Shown here one piece after another: positions 1 through 11,597 of a DNA stretch of 64,000 nt. The notes beneath the pieces are model-generated. The model worked only from the letters and a program-made list of their open reading frames with translations, did no database searches and had not been told where the DNA came from. The first letter of the stretch is position 1, and each line of letters starts with the position of its first letter. Source of the stretch: Blattamonas nauphoetae (taxonomy: Eukaryota > Preaxostyla > Oxymonadida); assembly GCA_033064195.1 (NCBI GenBank), contig JARBJD010000035.1, forward strand, positions 124,001 through 188,000. Reading direction: 5' to 3'. The position numbers were made by a program, and so were the translations under genes.

Positions 1-180
1 AACCGGACAGTGATTGTGGACAACAACACTTGGAATAATTCGCATAGTGCAATGGTGGGAAGGGTGTGGAGAGCAGGAGGTGTTGATATATTGTGTCTCG
101 TTGTTTTGGACGCTTCCACGATCTTATCCACAAGGTCCTGTTCCTCCTCCAATGAAAAGCATGTAGATCCTTTACGGTTG
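1..180 (+). pseudogene. Degraded DDE transposase fragment (Tc1/IS630-like?)
   Basis: An open frame runs from the window edge to a TGA near base 180. It holds a VIVDN motif followed by a conserved Trp and an HS pair, which resembles the second catalytic Asp region of Tc1/IS630-type transposases. The rest of the protein lies outside the window or is lost. It sits directly beside the pogo/Tigger element that starts near base 211. The family assignment rests on one short motif and is weak. Confidence 0.25.
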
Positions 181-535
181 TGATTCTCCTTTGGTCTAGT
201 ATTCTTTGATTTTGTTCAACAAATTTTTTGGTGAAATGACTCTTTTTTTACTTCCTTGATCGTTTTCTCATAGATCTACCCTCGAGTTTATCTGTCCCAT
301 TTCTGGTTTTCACGTGATCGAATCATCCTCTTTTCCTCACTTTCATGGTATTTTTTGATCCTTCGACTTCCTCCGTCTCCATCACTTTGTGCCATTTCTC
401 TCTACCTAGAATCAGACTTCGAAAAAGCAGTCCGCTGCTTGGTCGAACAATCTCCATGAATAAGAGGCCCTTCTGAAGAAACGAAAAGTTAAATCAGATG
501 ATAAGCTCGATTTTCTACATACGCTAGAAACAGCG

Positions 536-1816
536 ATGACAATCCGAAGCGGCATCATTCAAACACTTCCCGGAATTCACAGCCGTTCACTTTCTAGTGC
601 ACGAAAAGCATATCGCGAAAAGAGGGCTTCAAACACATTGGATGAAGAAGAAAGTCGATCAAAAAACTGTGATCACCAGATCTGAACGCCAGGGATGTCA
701 CACTAGACAGAACGTGGGCTTGGACATTTCGTGAGTCAAACCCACAGCTCGTATTCTCGAAACCTGTGCGGATGGATCTTACAAAGATTCAATCCGCAAA
801 TCCTGAGAACATGGAAACATGGACTACTCTTCTAAAAGAAGTTGTTACGGAAGAAAAAGTCGTCGAAGAGTTGATTTACAATTGTAATGAAACTGGATTC
901 TCACTGACCGAAAAACAAGCTCAAACAGTGATTCATCAAGCCGGAACCGCTCCTTTGGTTCAGATCCAAACAGCCAAAATACCAAATTGCACTCTTGCGA
1001 GTATTGTGTGCGCGGATGGCACGACTCTCCCACATTGTCAAGTTTATCCACTAGCAAATGAACCAAGTGAGTTTAACTCATTTCACAAGTTTGGCATTGT
1101 TCCTCATTGTTTTGGAAATGGATACGTGAATGGAACCATCTTTTCAACCATCATGACCGAAACAATCGTGCCTGCCATCAACAAGAAAAGAACTTCCCCA
1201 AATATCACTGGAAAGACAGCTTTATTCCTACTCGAGAACCTTGCCTCTTTGTTTTCTGCTGCTCTTTCAAAAACTGCGATGGACAACAATCTTGTGATAC
1301 AAACACTTCCCCCAAACACGACCAATCTAACACAACCTTTTGACGATAAAGTCTTTCAGAGCCTGAAACATGTGTCTCAAAGATTAGATACCCCGTGCCG
1401 ATCGAACTTGCTTTCCAGAGATGCGGAATCGCATCTCTGACTTCACAACCGCTAATAGATCGCATTCCATTCGAATCTGATGGGACGTCAAATGAAATAC
1501 ACGCAAACCTATCGAACGTAGATGACGAATCTTTTGTGACCGTTCAGAAAGTGGTGAGACCGGGAATTCTTCTCACAACAAAGGAGATGATGGAGAAAAT
1601 AATGCAGAAGGAGTCCGTACAAAAAGAAAAGGAAGAAAAAAAGAAAGAAAGACACTTCAAACCGAACAAGATCACCTTCCGGAAGTCGACTGTCAAACAG
1701 AGAGAAGTAAAGAAGCTAAAACGGGAACATGAAGAAAAACAAAAAGCTCGACCAGCAAAGAAGCCAGATTCCAAGAAGTCCGAGATCGAAACACGTTCCA
1801 TGAGGCGGTTGAAAGA
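536..1816 (+). pseudogene. pogo/Tigger DDE transposase relic (copy B)
   Basis: The N-terminal part (from 536) aligns with the N-terminus of the neighbouring copy on the minus strand, including a GIHSRSLS motif. Residues with the first catalytic Asp (NCNETGFS here, with Asn-Glu in place of Asp-Glu) are followed by LLENLAS, where the sister copy has LLDNCAS, and by NTTNLTQPFDDK. So one catalytic Asp appears replaced by Glu and the first motif has also changed. About 70 bases present in the sister copy are missing near 1385, which shifts the frame, and a stop lies before 766. The C-terminal tail is Lys/Glu-rich. The coding tail is cut at 1820 by the nested element. The gene is dead. Confidence 0.8.
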
Positions 1817-1821
1817 AACTA

Positions 1822-3966
1822 CCGTCGTTGAACAAGCCGTCCAGTTGGACAACCCGTCCACATTTGGTATGAAGTCAAACTTTCGTCTCATTTTTCTCTT
1901 CATATACTTCTCTTTTCCCATATTTCCATTTCATTACTGTTTCATTCACTTATTTCAACAAATTTTTTGGTGAATTGAATTTTTTAATCTCTTCTTGATC
2001 TTGTTCTCATTGATCTCCCCTCAAGTCTTTTCTCAGTCAACTGCTTCATAGAACGAGTCTGGATCTCTGACTTCTTTGTTGACAGTTTCATTGCAGGTTG
2101 CGCTTTTCGTTTCTCGTCATGTTTCCGTTTTGGCTTTCTCTTTTCTCTCTGTTTGACAGTGGACTTCCGGAGGATGATCTTCTTTGGTTTGAACTGTCTT
2201 GCTTTCTTCCTTTCTTCTTTTTCTTTTTGAATTGCCTCCTTCTTCATCATTTTCTCAATCATCTCTTTTGTACTCAGAAGAATTCCAGGTCTCACCACTT
2301 TTTCTACAGCCACAAAAGATTCATCATCAATATTTGACAGGTTTGTCTGTATTGATTGTGATTTTTCGTCAGCCTCAAAAGGAATACGATCGATGAGTGG
2401 CTGCGAATTTAAATCAGAGATTCCACATCTCTGAAAGGCCAACTCGATCGTGCTGATCGAGAAGGCCTTCTCGACGGCGCGCGGTAAAGCATAAGCGATT
2501 GCTTCTCGATGAGCTTGTTGAGTGAACGGGCATGGAGGTGTGTAGAATCGTTGGTACATGTTTTTGAGGCTTTGGAAGACTTTGTCGTCCAATGGTTGGG
2601 TCAGATTTGTTGTGTTGGGGGGAAGCGTTAATATCATGATATTGTTTTCTATTGCAGTTTTGGAAAGATTAGACGAAAAGTGCGATGCACAGTTGTCGAG
2701 GAGAAGGAGTGCGGTCTTTCCAGCGAGATGAGGAGCCATTCTTTTTTGTTGATGGCAGGGATGATGGTTTCCTGTTGGATGGTCGAGAATATGGTCCCAT
2801 TCACATATCCATTGGAAAACAATGAGGAACAATATCAAACTTGTGAAGTGAGTGAAACTCACTTGGTTCTTTGGCGAGAGGATACACTAGACAATGCGGA
2901 AGAGTGGTTCCATCTGCGCAAATCGTGCTTGCTAGAGTGAAGTTGGGGATCTTTTGAGTCTGAATTTGAACGGGTGGTGGGGTCCCAGCTTGATGAATGA
3001 CAGTTTGAGCTTTTCTTTCCGTCATTGAGAAGCCAGTCTCATCGTAGTTAAAAATTAGCTCCTGTTGGACTTGGTATTCTGTGACAACGTCTTTCAAAAG
3101 GGAAATCCAAGTGTTCATATTCTCAGCGTTCGCTGATTGAATTTTGAGAGATCCATCCTTATTGGTTTGGAGAAAATGAGATCGGGGTTGGAGTCGCAAA
3201 AGTCCAGGCCCATGATCTATCCAGTGTGGTTTCCCGTGCAGTAGCGCTAGGTGAAGTGCGCATGATCTTCTGAATCTGGAAAATTAAAAAGAAAAGACCA
3301 TACTCGTGTTTGGACTTGTGATCTAGTGATCGGAGTTTTTGTTGAACTTTTGCTTCATCCATCCGACTAACAGATTCATCTCCCTTGGAGGGACTTTCGA
3401 TTGCCGTCCTGATTGTCGGATAGCTCGGCCTTCACGAAATGCTCTTCTTGCCCTCGAGAGCGAACGGCTGTGGATTCCCGTGATGGTTTGTATGATCCCG
3501 CCACGGATTTTCATCACTTTTCGAGTTTGAGAAGATATAGGAGCTTGTCTTCAGATTTGATCTTCTTTTCTTCAGAAGACTCTCCACTTCACGGAGATTC
3601 CTCCACCAATCAGCTGAACGTTGTTTCGTTGTCTTATTCTGAAAGAGGAGAAATGATTGAAGGAGATGGAGAAACAAGAAGTCGAATATGTCACGAAATA
3701 CCATGAATGTGCGGATGATAGGGTATCGTGATCACTGGATGACGAGAAACGGGACAAGCAAAATATAGGGGAGATCAATGAGAACAAGATCAAGAAGAGA
3801 TTAAAAAATTCAATTCACCAAAAAATTTGTTGAAATAAGTGAATGAAACAGTAATGAAATGGAAATATGGGAAAAGAGAAGTATATGAAGAGAAAAATGA
3901 GACGAAAGTTTGACTTCATACCAAATGTGGACGGGTTGTCCAACTGGACGGCTTGTTCAACGACGG
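1822..3966 (-). mobile_element. Complete pogo/Tigger element (copy C) nested in copy B
   Basis: Inverted terminal repeats of roughly 195-205 bp are nearly identical: about 1822-2020 against 3763-3966. The outer ends read CCGTCGTTGAACAAGCC. TA flanks both sides (1820-1821 and 3967-3968), the expected Tc1/mariner-superfamily target duplication. The element is 2,145 bp and carries one transposase gene on the minus strand. Near-identity of the two arms suggests a fairly recent insertion compared with its neighbours. Confidence 0.85.
1984..3517 (-). pseudogene. pogo/Tigger DDE transposase (copy C), frameshifted
   Basis: The gene reads leftwards. The N-terminus has GIHSRSLSRARRAFREG, then a SWAWTFA motif. 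The catalytic core follows: NYDETGFS (first Asp), LLDNCASHF (second Asp) and NTTNLTQPLDDK (third), the DDD arrangement of the DDE_1/CENP-B-like family. A basic Lys/Arg-rich tail ends the protein at 1984. Frame breaks occur near 2810, where one base is missing relative to copy B, near 2740, and in the N-terminal third. All catalytic residues survive but no single frame covers them. It is possible but unlikely that one of the breaks is an intron. Confidence 0.8.
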
Positions 3967-4156
3967 TACAATGGAGGGTAGATCAATGTGAACACGATCA
4001 AGAAAATAACAAAAATTCATTTCACCACAAAATTAGTTGAACAACATCAATGAAACAGTTGAGAAAAGGAAAAAAGTGAAAAGAGAAGTATATGATGAGA
4101 AAACCTTGACGAAAGTTTGAGAGCATACCAAAAGTGGACGGGTTGTTCAACAACGG

Positions 4157-4554
4157 AAATTGCTGTATGTTGTTGAATCCACTTTTTTCTATGTTGTCTT
4201 TCAGCCGGCTGACGATCGCAAAATCACAAGGAGACAAGTCGGGGGAGTAGGGTGGATGTTGAATCAGGGTGATGCCATTCTCTTGGATGTCTTCTTGGAC
4301 AATTGTTGCGGTATGGGCCCGCATCATCGTAATGAAGGATAATTGGTTGTGTTTGGGGACGGTGCGAACAGATTTTTCTGGAACTCTGGAATCTTTGACG
4401 AAATATTTCACTGAAATGTGTCGGTTCCGTCGGATAGCAGCGTTGACCGCGTTTATAGGTGGTTTTTGAGAAATGGGACCAAAGGTACCGAAGGATAATT
4501 TCTTGGAATGATTTTGAATAGTTCTGAGACAAGGAGCATTCACAAGATGCACGA
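4157..4554 (-). pseudogene. mariner-type transposase fragment
   Basis: Reading leftwards, a helix-turn-helix-like stretch is followed by an LHYDDA motif (mariner LHDNA equivalent), RAHTA, and then HPPYSPDLSPCDF, the classic mariner third-Asp motif. One frameshift separates LHYDDA from RAHTA. The protein is cut on its C-terminal side by the end of pogo/Tigger copy B at 4156 and on its N-terminal side by copy A at 4557. A possible N-terminal remainder lies at 6399-6555, beyond copy A. The mariner is therefore the oldest layer of this nest. Confidence 0.75.
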
Positions 4555-4556
4555 TA

Positions 4557-6396
4557 CCGTGGTTGGACAACCCGTCCAAATTGGAAAACCCGTCCACCAA
4601 TGAATAGGACACAAATTGTTTGTCTGAAGATTTGATTATTGACTTTTGTTTTTGTTCTCTTTTTTGAATCATTGATAAAGTTTTCATTGTTGATTTCGAT
4701 TGAAATGAAAGTGAATCTTTTTTATTTACTTTGGCTTCGAATGGAGGGATCGTCCCTCAATTTTGTTCATACCGTTTCTTCACAACTATCCATTTTTTAC
4801 TCTCGCCAAGTTGTTCCATGTAGAATTATCACCTTCTGAATATTCTTTGTCCTTTTGTTCTCACTCTTTCTCCATCTCCTTCCAGAACGTTGGACCAAAA
4901 AGGCGGACTCCAAAATGGAACGAAAATATAGCCGAAGTTAAGATGGATTTGAAAAAGAACAAGATTGAACCAAAGGATCAACTTCGCGCGTTGCTGAAGC
5001 TTGAACAGAACAAAAAATTTCACCCAGGATCATCCAATCCATCACTGGAATTCATCGTTGCTCACTCTCAAGAGCAGCAATGAAACAAAAGCGGCTTTTT
5101 CAACAATTCGGACATCCATCCAAAGTCCCTCCCGAAGAACTAGACAGTTTTCAATCCTGGCTGAATGAACAAGATGAGCTGAAGAAAGAAGGTCTTTTTC
5201 AATCTTCTCCATTTTATAGAAACATAATATTTTGTTTGGATCTTCTAATCAAAAAACTAGGCTGATCGAACTCGATGACAGCTGGGCATGGAATTTCTGT
5301 GATGCAAATCCCGATCTCTTTTTCTCACGTCCGATTCAAATGGATGCGCCAAAAATCGCTGCAAACAATCAACAAAACAAGTCTGAGTGGATGACTCTAT
5401 TAAAAACTGTGATTGATGAATACTGCATACCGAACGATCTTATTTTCGACTGCGACGAAACTGGGTTCTCAACCATCCAAGATTCACGAGTAAAACTGAG
5501 ACACGGTGTTGGAACTCCGACTCCAATCAAATAAAAACCAACTAAAATCCAAAATGTCACGCTTGCATGCACAGTGTGTACAGACGGTTCACATTTACCC
5601 CATGCACTTGTTTACCCTCTGAAGACTCAGCCAAGTGTATTAAATTCACTTCGCTCTTTCACAATCTTCCAATCGCTTAAGAATCAATATCATAAATTCT
5701 ATACATCACCTCTAGAGTTCTCGCAACAGTCGCATCGAACTGCGATCGTTTCTGCACTTCCGCTCGCATGCCAGAAAGCGTTCACGATCGACACCATCTC
5801 CTTGTCGTTTCGCCGCTGTGGAATCTTGGATCGAGATGTTTCGCATATCCTCCAGAGACTTCCAGACAATTCTGAGACCGTGAAAGAAGGAACAACGAAC
5901 TATCCAAGTCAATGTGGAGACATTTCGTACGCCGGCATTCATTCAGTAGTCAGTGCTGGAACCCTAATAACATCGACACAGTCGATGGAGAAGATGAAAA
6001 TGAAAGAGACGAGACAGAAAACCAAGGATGAACGGAAAAAGGAAAACGATGAATTGAAGATGAATGTCAAACTTCGAAAGACAACTTTGAGTCAGCGACT
6101 TTGAGCAACCAAGAAGCATATTGCACCAGAGTGAAAGAAAGCTAAGAAGCCAAGAATGAAGCTGACAACAATGACAACTCGATCTGCAACAAGAAACGTG
6201 ATGAACAAAATTGAGGGACGATTTTTTCATTCGAAGTCAAAGGAATGAAAATAGATTCACTTTCATTTCAATCGAAATCAACAATGAAAACTTTATCAAT
6301 GATTCAAATAAGAGAACAAAAACAAAAGTCAATAATCAAATCTTCAGACAAACAATTGGTGTCCTGTTCAGTGGTGGACGGGTTTTCCAACCATGG
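4557..6396 (+). mobile_element. pogo/Tigger-type element (copy A) with TA duplication
   Basis: TA flanks the element at 4555-4556 and 6397-6398. Terminal repeats begin CCGTGGTTGG (left) and, on the other strand, CCATGGTTGG (right). They stay highly similar inwards for about 170 bp, to near 4740 and 6225. The 1,840-bp element carries a plus-strand transposase relic and splits the mariner copy on both sides of it. It is a different subfamily from copies B and C. Confidence 0.85.
4887..6104 (+). pseudogene. pogo/Tigger transposase relic (copy A) lacking most of the catalytic core
   Basis: The N-terminal DNA-binding part, the SWAWNFC motif and the first catalytic Asp (DCDETGFS) are visible in several frames between 4887 and 5560. 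At about 5665 the protein jumps from the SLRSF region straight to FQSLKNQYHKF. In copies B and C these two are separated by about 80 residues that include the second and third catalytic Asp. The copy has therefore lost most of its catalytic domain by internal deletion and can only be mobile in trans. A basic C-terminal tail is retained. Confidence 0.8.
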
Positions 6397-6398
6397 TA

Positions 6399-6555
6399 CC
6401 GTCCTCAAAGCTTTCTTGAGGTGTCCAGCCCTTGGAATGACAGATTTGGATGTGAGTTCGATCCCTGATGCGGATTGGTTCTGTTGACATTCAATGAAGG
6501 GGCTTGATCTGACTACTGCTTTGAAACAGCAGTCAAATTCAGAGTATTTATCCAT
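6399..6555 (-). pseudogene. Possible N-terminal remainder of the split mariner transposase
   Basis: A short minus-strand open frame ends at the right TA of pogo/Tigger copy A. If copy A is removed in thought, this frame would lie immediately upstream of the mariner fragment at 4157-4554. The residues themselves carry no diagnostic motif, so the link is positional only. Confidence 0.3.
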
Positions 6556-6660
6556 AAATCCACATCTTCAAAGATATTTTCTGGTACAATCATTTTTCAA
6601 CGAGCTCACGAGTCAAAACAATGAAGGATCACACTTCCATTCAACCACTTTTTTTTTGAT

Positions 6661-7173
6661 TCAGTATTCGTCTAAAGTCAGAAAAGAGTTGATCTGCATC
6701 TCTTGATTGTCTTGAATCGGTTGAAAAGTGGATACAATCGGAGAGTGGAGACGAGTTTTATGCAATTCGAGTTTCTGTCGATGTGAAGAGAGTTTTGATG
6801 AAGTTTCCGAACCTTCATGTCGATCCAGATCCCATGGACCTCGGCAATTAGTGAGAGTAGGGGTTTGAAGTGCCGAAAGTGTGTCTTTTGAGAAGTGATT
6901 TGCGTCGATGAGAGGACTTGCTGTGCATGCAATCCATTGAACACCTCCAGGAACGAGTCGGTACACTGGATAAACTTCCTGATTGATTGTGAATGTTCGC
7001 TGTTGAATGGCCGTCACCAATTGTTGATAGTGAGATGGTCCGAGTTTCACTTTTTTCGTTTTCTGTTGACTATTTGGTGAAGAAGGCGGAAGAAATGCCC
7101 TTTTCTCTTTGATAAGATCAGCAGATTCATAATCCAGAAGTGTTTGCTTCATGAAACTCCTCTTTTTCGACAA
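6661..7173 (-). CDS. Hypothetical protein, 170 aa
   Basis: An uninterrupted frame with ATG start, a basic N-terminal third (SKKRS, KKVK) and a middle part containing YPVYRLVPGGVQWIAC. No known family is recognised. It is longer than the surrounding relic frames and lies between transposon debris, so it may be a decayed gene of a mobile element or a captured cellular fragment. No introns or promoter can be identified. Confidence 0.35.
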   Translation of the reverse strand: MSKKRSFMKQTLLDYESADLIKEKRAFLPPSSPNSQQKTKKVKLGPSHYQQLVTAIQQRTFTINQEVYPVYRLVPGGVQWIACTASPLIDANHFSKDTLSALQTPTLTNCRGPWDLDRHEGSETSSKLSSHRQKLELHKTRLHSPIVSTFQPIQDNQEMQINSFLTLDEY

Positions 7174-9041
7174 AACAAATGTTGTGGGTCACAAGTCACA
7201 CTACACCGTGTAATTCAATTGGTGGTGTTTGACGATCAAAAAAGGGAGTAAAACCACCAAAAAAAGCCTTAGAAATTACCCTGGTTCCCAGGTCATCCAG
7301 ATTCTGATCTTTCAACACCACCAAAAGTCCAAATCTACAGCTTCTATCAACCGCAATGGTATGTCTTTGTCATCACAATCGCTTTGCTAAGTTCTATCTT
7401 TCCTCCTTCACCGATTTTGAAGGTGAGAAGCACTCAAAACGTTCAAGAGCCTCTTTTTAATCGACAGGATCAACTCATCATCCGTCCTAGAGACTTCCAA
7501 TCAGGCCAGTATTATGAGAAGGAATGATAGAAATCAAAAAAGGAAATTGGAGTTGAGCCATGAATCTACAAGAGAAAACTCTCGTAATAGTCAAGCTGTT
7601 AGTTGTCAGAAAGGTAATGATTTCTGTCTCATAGTAGTGTCACCAAAAAGTCCATTGTCACAAATGAGGCCCTTTCTCCCATTTGATACAGATTTTCATG
7701 AAAATATTCATAGAAACATTTTTTTGGTGAAACGAAAATCGTGAAAAAGTTTTGACACCAATATTTTGGTACTTGGGAAGATGTGAAAAAACGCTGTTTT
7801 TCTCGCCCAAAAAGTTCTTAGGACCAACAATTTTATTTGATATTTTGTGAGTTTTTTTCGATATATTCACGATAAAAATGTTTTTTATTTATTTTATGTT
7901 AAACGGATATCTGGTTGTGGAGATTTGAGCTGAAAAGTTTGAAAAAACGTGTGTGCTTTCAGTACACAGGGATGTGAGGCACTTTCAAATTTTGGTCCTG
8001 AAATACATCTATAATTTGATGGTTTTCTTCGTCGTTCAGGTCAGACATGGCAAATCACTGAAAATCCTGCTTCGTTGTCAATCATGCCAAATATTGAAAA
8101 ACTAACAACGGCAGAAAGAGCACTTCAACTGGTCATCGAGCGCAACCACCGAGACCTTCAAATCGGGAACAGACTACTGGTTCAGCAACAACGAGAATTG
8201 CGGGACCTGCCGCCGTTGCATCAAAAACTCCAACAGGACCATTCAACTGATCGCGAACAATGCCGATGATTCACTTCATTCACTGAACACGAATTCCCGA
8301 TTCTCGTTGCTCGAATCGAGGCACTTCCAGGAGCAGGAACTGATCGAAACCCAAACGTACACCGATTGGAGGATCGTCATTTTCTGAATGGTCATGGTTG
8401 GTCTCAGCTCTGTGATGTCAAAAATTACTATCCATATCTGAAATCCATGTATGTGTTGTTTCATTGAAGTTGAGAGAGAAAAATGACATCCTGAACCATT
8501 TATCGGGGGTGGCAGCAAAACTTTCCGGAGGCACCATGTCGAGTGGAAACCGACATACCTTCTAATCGCCTCCACTTCACTTTTTCCACTCGGAAACCTT
8601 CAAATTTTGTTTATAGAGAATACCAAGTGTGTTTGAGGAGTCGGGAATGAGGTGATCGCGAGTCAGATCTCTCTCGGCATGATATATCATTCTCGTTTTT
8701 ATGAAAAATATGACACTTATAGTTATGTCACCAAGTAGTTCCATGTCACCAATTAGGTCCTTTCTCTCATTTGAAAAAGAATATGGTGGCTATAATGTGT
8801 GTGAAATGATAGAGTTAATTGACGCCTCCTTCCAGAGAAAAACCTGAAATACTGGTTGAGTGTTCAGATTATGGGTCAGATCTGCAATCACATGGAAAAA
8901 GATGGAGAACTGGTGAGAATCCGTTCCCAATTATGTGTTGTCAGAATTCAATTATCTGATTGTGATGAGTTAGAACCTTAGTGAAGGGTATTTTCATATT
9001 GTTTTCTTGGATTCTGAGATAAAGGGAATCAAACATATCCA
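7174..9041. other. Gene-poor stretch with foldback-repeat debris
   Basis: No convincing gene. Two partial copies of the GTCACCAA-type foldback family are visible at about 7638-7870 (with the CTTGGGAAGATGTGAAAAAA segment) and 8726-8780. A 64-codon frame at 8075-8269 has Gln/Arg-rich coiled-coil-like composition but no recognised family. Confidence 0.4.
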
Positions 9042-9330
9042 ATGTCAGAAGTTGGTGATTTTGATGAGCCATCTTCAGACTATATCCTGAGAAACCCGAT
9101 CAAAAGAATCAAATTCGATGGCGTTCGGACTTTCAGTCCAAGCAAGCTATGCATCAAACAAGAAAAAAGAAAGGCTAGAGCTTTACGGGACGGACGTGTC
9201 CCTGGGACAACCGGAAACCCCTCCTTCCTCATACCAGATGAAGATGAGACACTCTTGGCTACAATACAAAGAAAGGAATTCAACGAAAAGAACCCAACCC
9301 ACAACAAAGTTTGGAAAATGGTTTCCATTT
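9042..9330 (+). pseudogene. N-terminal fragment of a pogo-type transposase
   Basis: A plus-strand frame contains GRVPGTTGNPSF followed by an IPDEDETLLATI segment. This resembles the Gly-Arg-Pro linker and acidic helix found between DNA-binding and catalytic parts of pogo/Tigger/jerky transposases. It stops making sense after about 9330. The catalytic half of a similar protein lies on the opposite strand downstream, so these are two separate copies or an inversion. Confidence 0.4.
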
Positions 9331-9599
9331 TTTCTCATTTTGTTTCAGTTTTAGGCATTTCGGATTCGACTTTGACACGGAATCACTTCATCCAGCCTCA
9401 AATATCCACCTTCTATTCCCTCCCAACATGGATCTTCCAAGGCTGGAAGACTATAAATCCACTAGGTACACTGTAACCCAGACTCCAAGGGAGTGGATGA
9501 CAAAGGAAGTCTTTGTGTCGATTTTGATGAACCACGTGTACCATGAGATTGAATCCGTACGGAGGGATCACATCTCAGAGAAAGAAGAATATGAATGAT

Positions 9600-10573
9600 G
9601 TCACAAATTCTGACACAGCTTGTTGAAATAGATCGTCCGAACGGATATTTGAACCAAACGCAGTGCGAGTTGAATGGATTGATTCCAGTTGTTCGAAAGC
9701 TATCTTGAACAGCTTGCGAATTCACAAGTGTTTTCAAAGCTGCTGATTGTACAAATGTCAACCATAGAACGAGTGCGCTCGCCTGCTTTGTCTTGCAGGG
9801 GATTGGGGCCAGTTTTGTCAATTTCGTTTGAAGATGGCAGGAATGCTTTTATCGTAAGGCTGAAGGAGGGTCAGAATTTTATGACATTAAAAATACTCAC
9901 CCAGGAGAGAATAACAGTTGGAAGGGAGACACATCGAATCCACTCCCTGATTTGGTCAAGACCACCAAAGATCTGGTTGGACTCGACTGGAATGTCCGAT
10001 AAAAGCAGCTTGTTCATCCATCCTTTGGTGGTCCTGTAGATCGTCATTCTGGACGAATAGTACTGTGAACAATGCTGTCAATCGATTTTGGGGGGAGAAG
10101 AAGGTGTCAGGGAAGCGATTCTCCATCAGCAGCTATGAAAAACAGCTTGGTACATCTGAACAAAAGCGATGGGGGAACGGTATATGCCGCACGATCCGTG
10201 CTGAATCCAATTCTCTTCTCGTCCACATCCTGTGTGCTGACGAGGGACGTCTCGTCAGAGTTGAATATCAATGACGGAGAATAGTAATGTTGACGATCCA
10301 ACTTCAATTGATTTTCGAAGAATGGTGACACATGCAGTTTGGTGAAACTTTTTTGTCTTCTGATATCCATTCGAATTGGTTCAAAGGCTCTACACTTTGG
10401 ATGCGTGAGAACCAATCTTGAAACCTCGTCTCTTCCAGGATCGATGTGAAGAGTTGTGATGAAGACGATCCGACGATCCTTAATCGCTCTCGCCTAATAA
10501 TTTGGACAACGGCAAAAAATGTACCATCGCCCCAACATCTTTGTATGTTGGAGGTATCCCGTTTGAAAGTCAC
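9600..10573 (-). pseudogene. pogo/Tigger-like transposase relic
   Basis: Reading leftwards, a run with HVSPFFENQLKLD precedes LIFNSDETSL, matching the first catalytic Asp context (NxDET) of DDE_1 transposases. Further left, at about 9740, is FRTTGINPFN, which matches the conserved C-terminal F-x-x-x-G-I-x-P-F-N end of these proteins. Several frames and stops are needed to connect them. It is a different lineage from copies A to C. Confidence 0.65.
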
Positions 10574-10897
10574 TCAATCAATTCACTTTCCAGACACCGC
10601 GATTCATCATCCTCTAATTACTTCCGGTTTCCTGATCGTACAATTGGCTCTCTGTGCAGGAACGCTAGGAGATCGTGATGGTTTTGAAGAGGGGTCGAGG
10701 GAGACGTCCTGATACAGCTCTGGTAACGATCTTGGAAGGGTTGAAAGCACTATCGTTTGAATGGAGGCCCATATTCCACACCATTCACTCAAAATAACAT
10801 GACCTAAAACACATTCAAGAAGGTCTGATTCAAATAACAGTCAATCATATTCTCCTTTAGTTCGGTCTGTACGTCATGTCCGGTTTCAGCGCGGGAT
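10574..10897. other. No recognisable feature
   Basis: A 324-base stretch between the pogo-like relic and the foldback element; short frames only and no motif that could be assigned. Confidence 0.4.
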
Positions 10898-10899
10898 TA

Positions 10900-11595
10900 C
10901 AGTCTGAATAGTTCAAAGTCGAACAAAAATAATTCAAAGTCGAAATGAAATAATTCAAAGTCGAAGTTAATCATTCAAAGTCGAAGTGAAATAATTCAAA
11001 GTCGAAAAACAGTTTTTTTTCCTTTAGCCTCCGAAAGCAGCACATAATTCCATCTATTTCTACTGTGACCTTTTTGTACCCATGTGTTTAATCGGGTGAA
11101 TACGTTTTTCAGGATTGTAAACAATCCATTCATGCTTTCTGAAGTGATTTTGAGCTTTTTAGATGAAAAAAGTCACTTCATTGGTCTGAGAAAAAAGTGC
11201 CTGTGATACACAAATAATTGTAGTATTGGACTGATGTTTGAGAGGCGTGAAGGAGTCATCGGTGTGACAAATTATGGAGACTTTTTGCCTTGATCATCTT
11301 GTCCTGGATCTGATTTGTTGGTTTTTCTGGGCTTGGACGAAGAATTACTGTGAAATGAGCTCTAAAATGTGAACTATAGCCGAGAAAGTGTTGAATGATG
11401 TCTGATGATACTTGACTAGCCAGCACTATGATCATTGATTCTGTTTTTGTGAGTTTGAAAGAGTGGTGTGTGAGGTTCACAAGAACAAGTTTGTCCAAAA
11501 ATTTGGTCCTTCGACTTTGAATTATTTCATTTCGACTTTGAATTCTTTTCTTCGACTTTGAATTATTTATGTTCGACTTTGAACTATTCAGACTG
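10900..11595. mobile_element. 696-bp foldback/MITE element with subterminal 21-bp repeats
   Basis: The ends are perfect inverted repeats for 26 bp beginning CAGTCTGAATAG, each flanked by TA (10898-10899 and 11596-11597). The motif TTCAAAGTCGAA occurs five times on the left (10912, 10933, 10954, 10974, 10995), spaced about 21 bp, and four times inverted on the right (11510-11583). CAGT termini with a TA duplication are typical of Tc1/mariner derivatives. The interior has no transposase, so it is non-autonomous. A minus-strand frame of 80 codons (11256-11498) inside it has no recognised family. Confidence 0.85.
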
Positions 11596-11597
11596 TA

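Larger units (their letters stand above)
211..4156 (+). mobile_element. pogo/Tigger-type DNA transposon (copy B), carrying a nested copy
   Basis: The element carries a plus-strand DDE transposase relic. Its right terminal repeat (about 3969-4156) has outer end CCGTTGTTGAAC on the inner-facing strand. The matching left repeat is recognisable only in its inner part (about 211-290), so the left end is not resolved. At 1820/1821 it is interrupted by a complete related element (1822-3966). Its right end abuts the C-terminal part of a mariner transposase, so copy B appears to have jumped into that mariner copy. Family knowledge: pogo/Tigger elements belong to the Tc1/mariner superfamily and target TA. 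Confidence 0.7.

Noticed and set aside
1395-1973. 192-codon plus-strand frame reading as one protein
   Set aside because: It runs from the tail of pogo/Tigger copy B across the insertion border at 1821 into the terminal repeat of copy C; the last 50 residues are not gene sequence.
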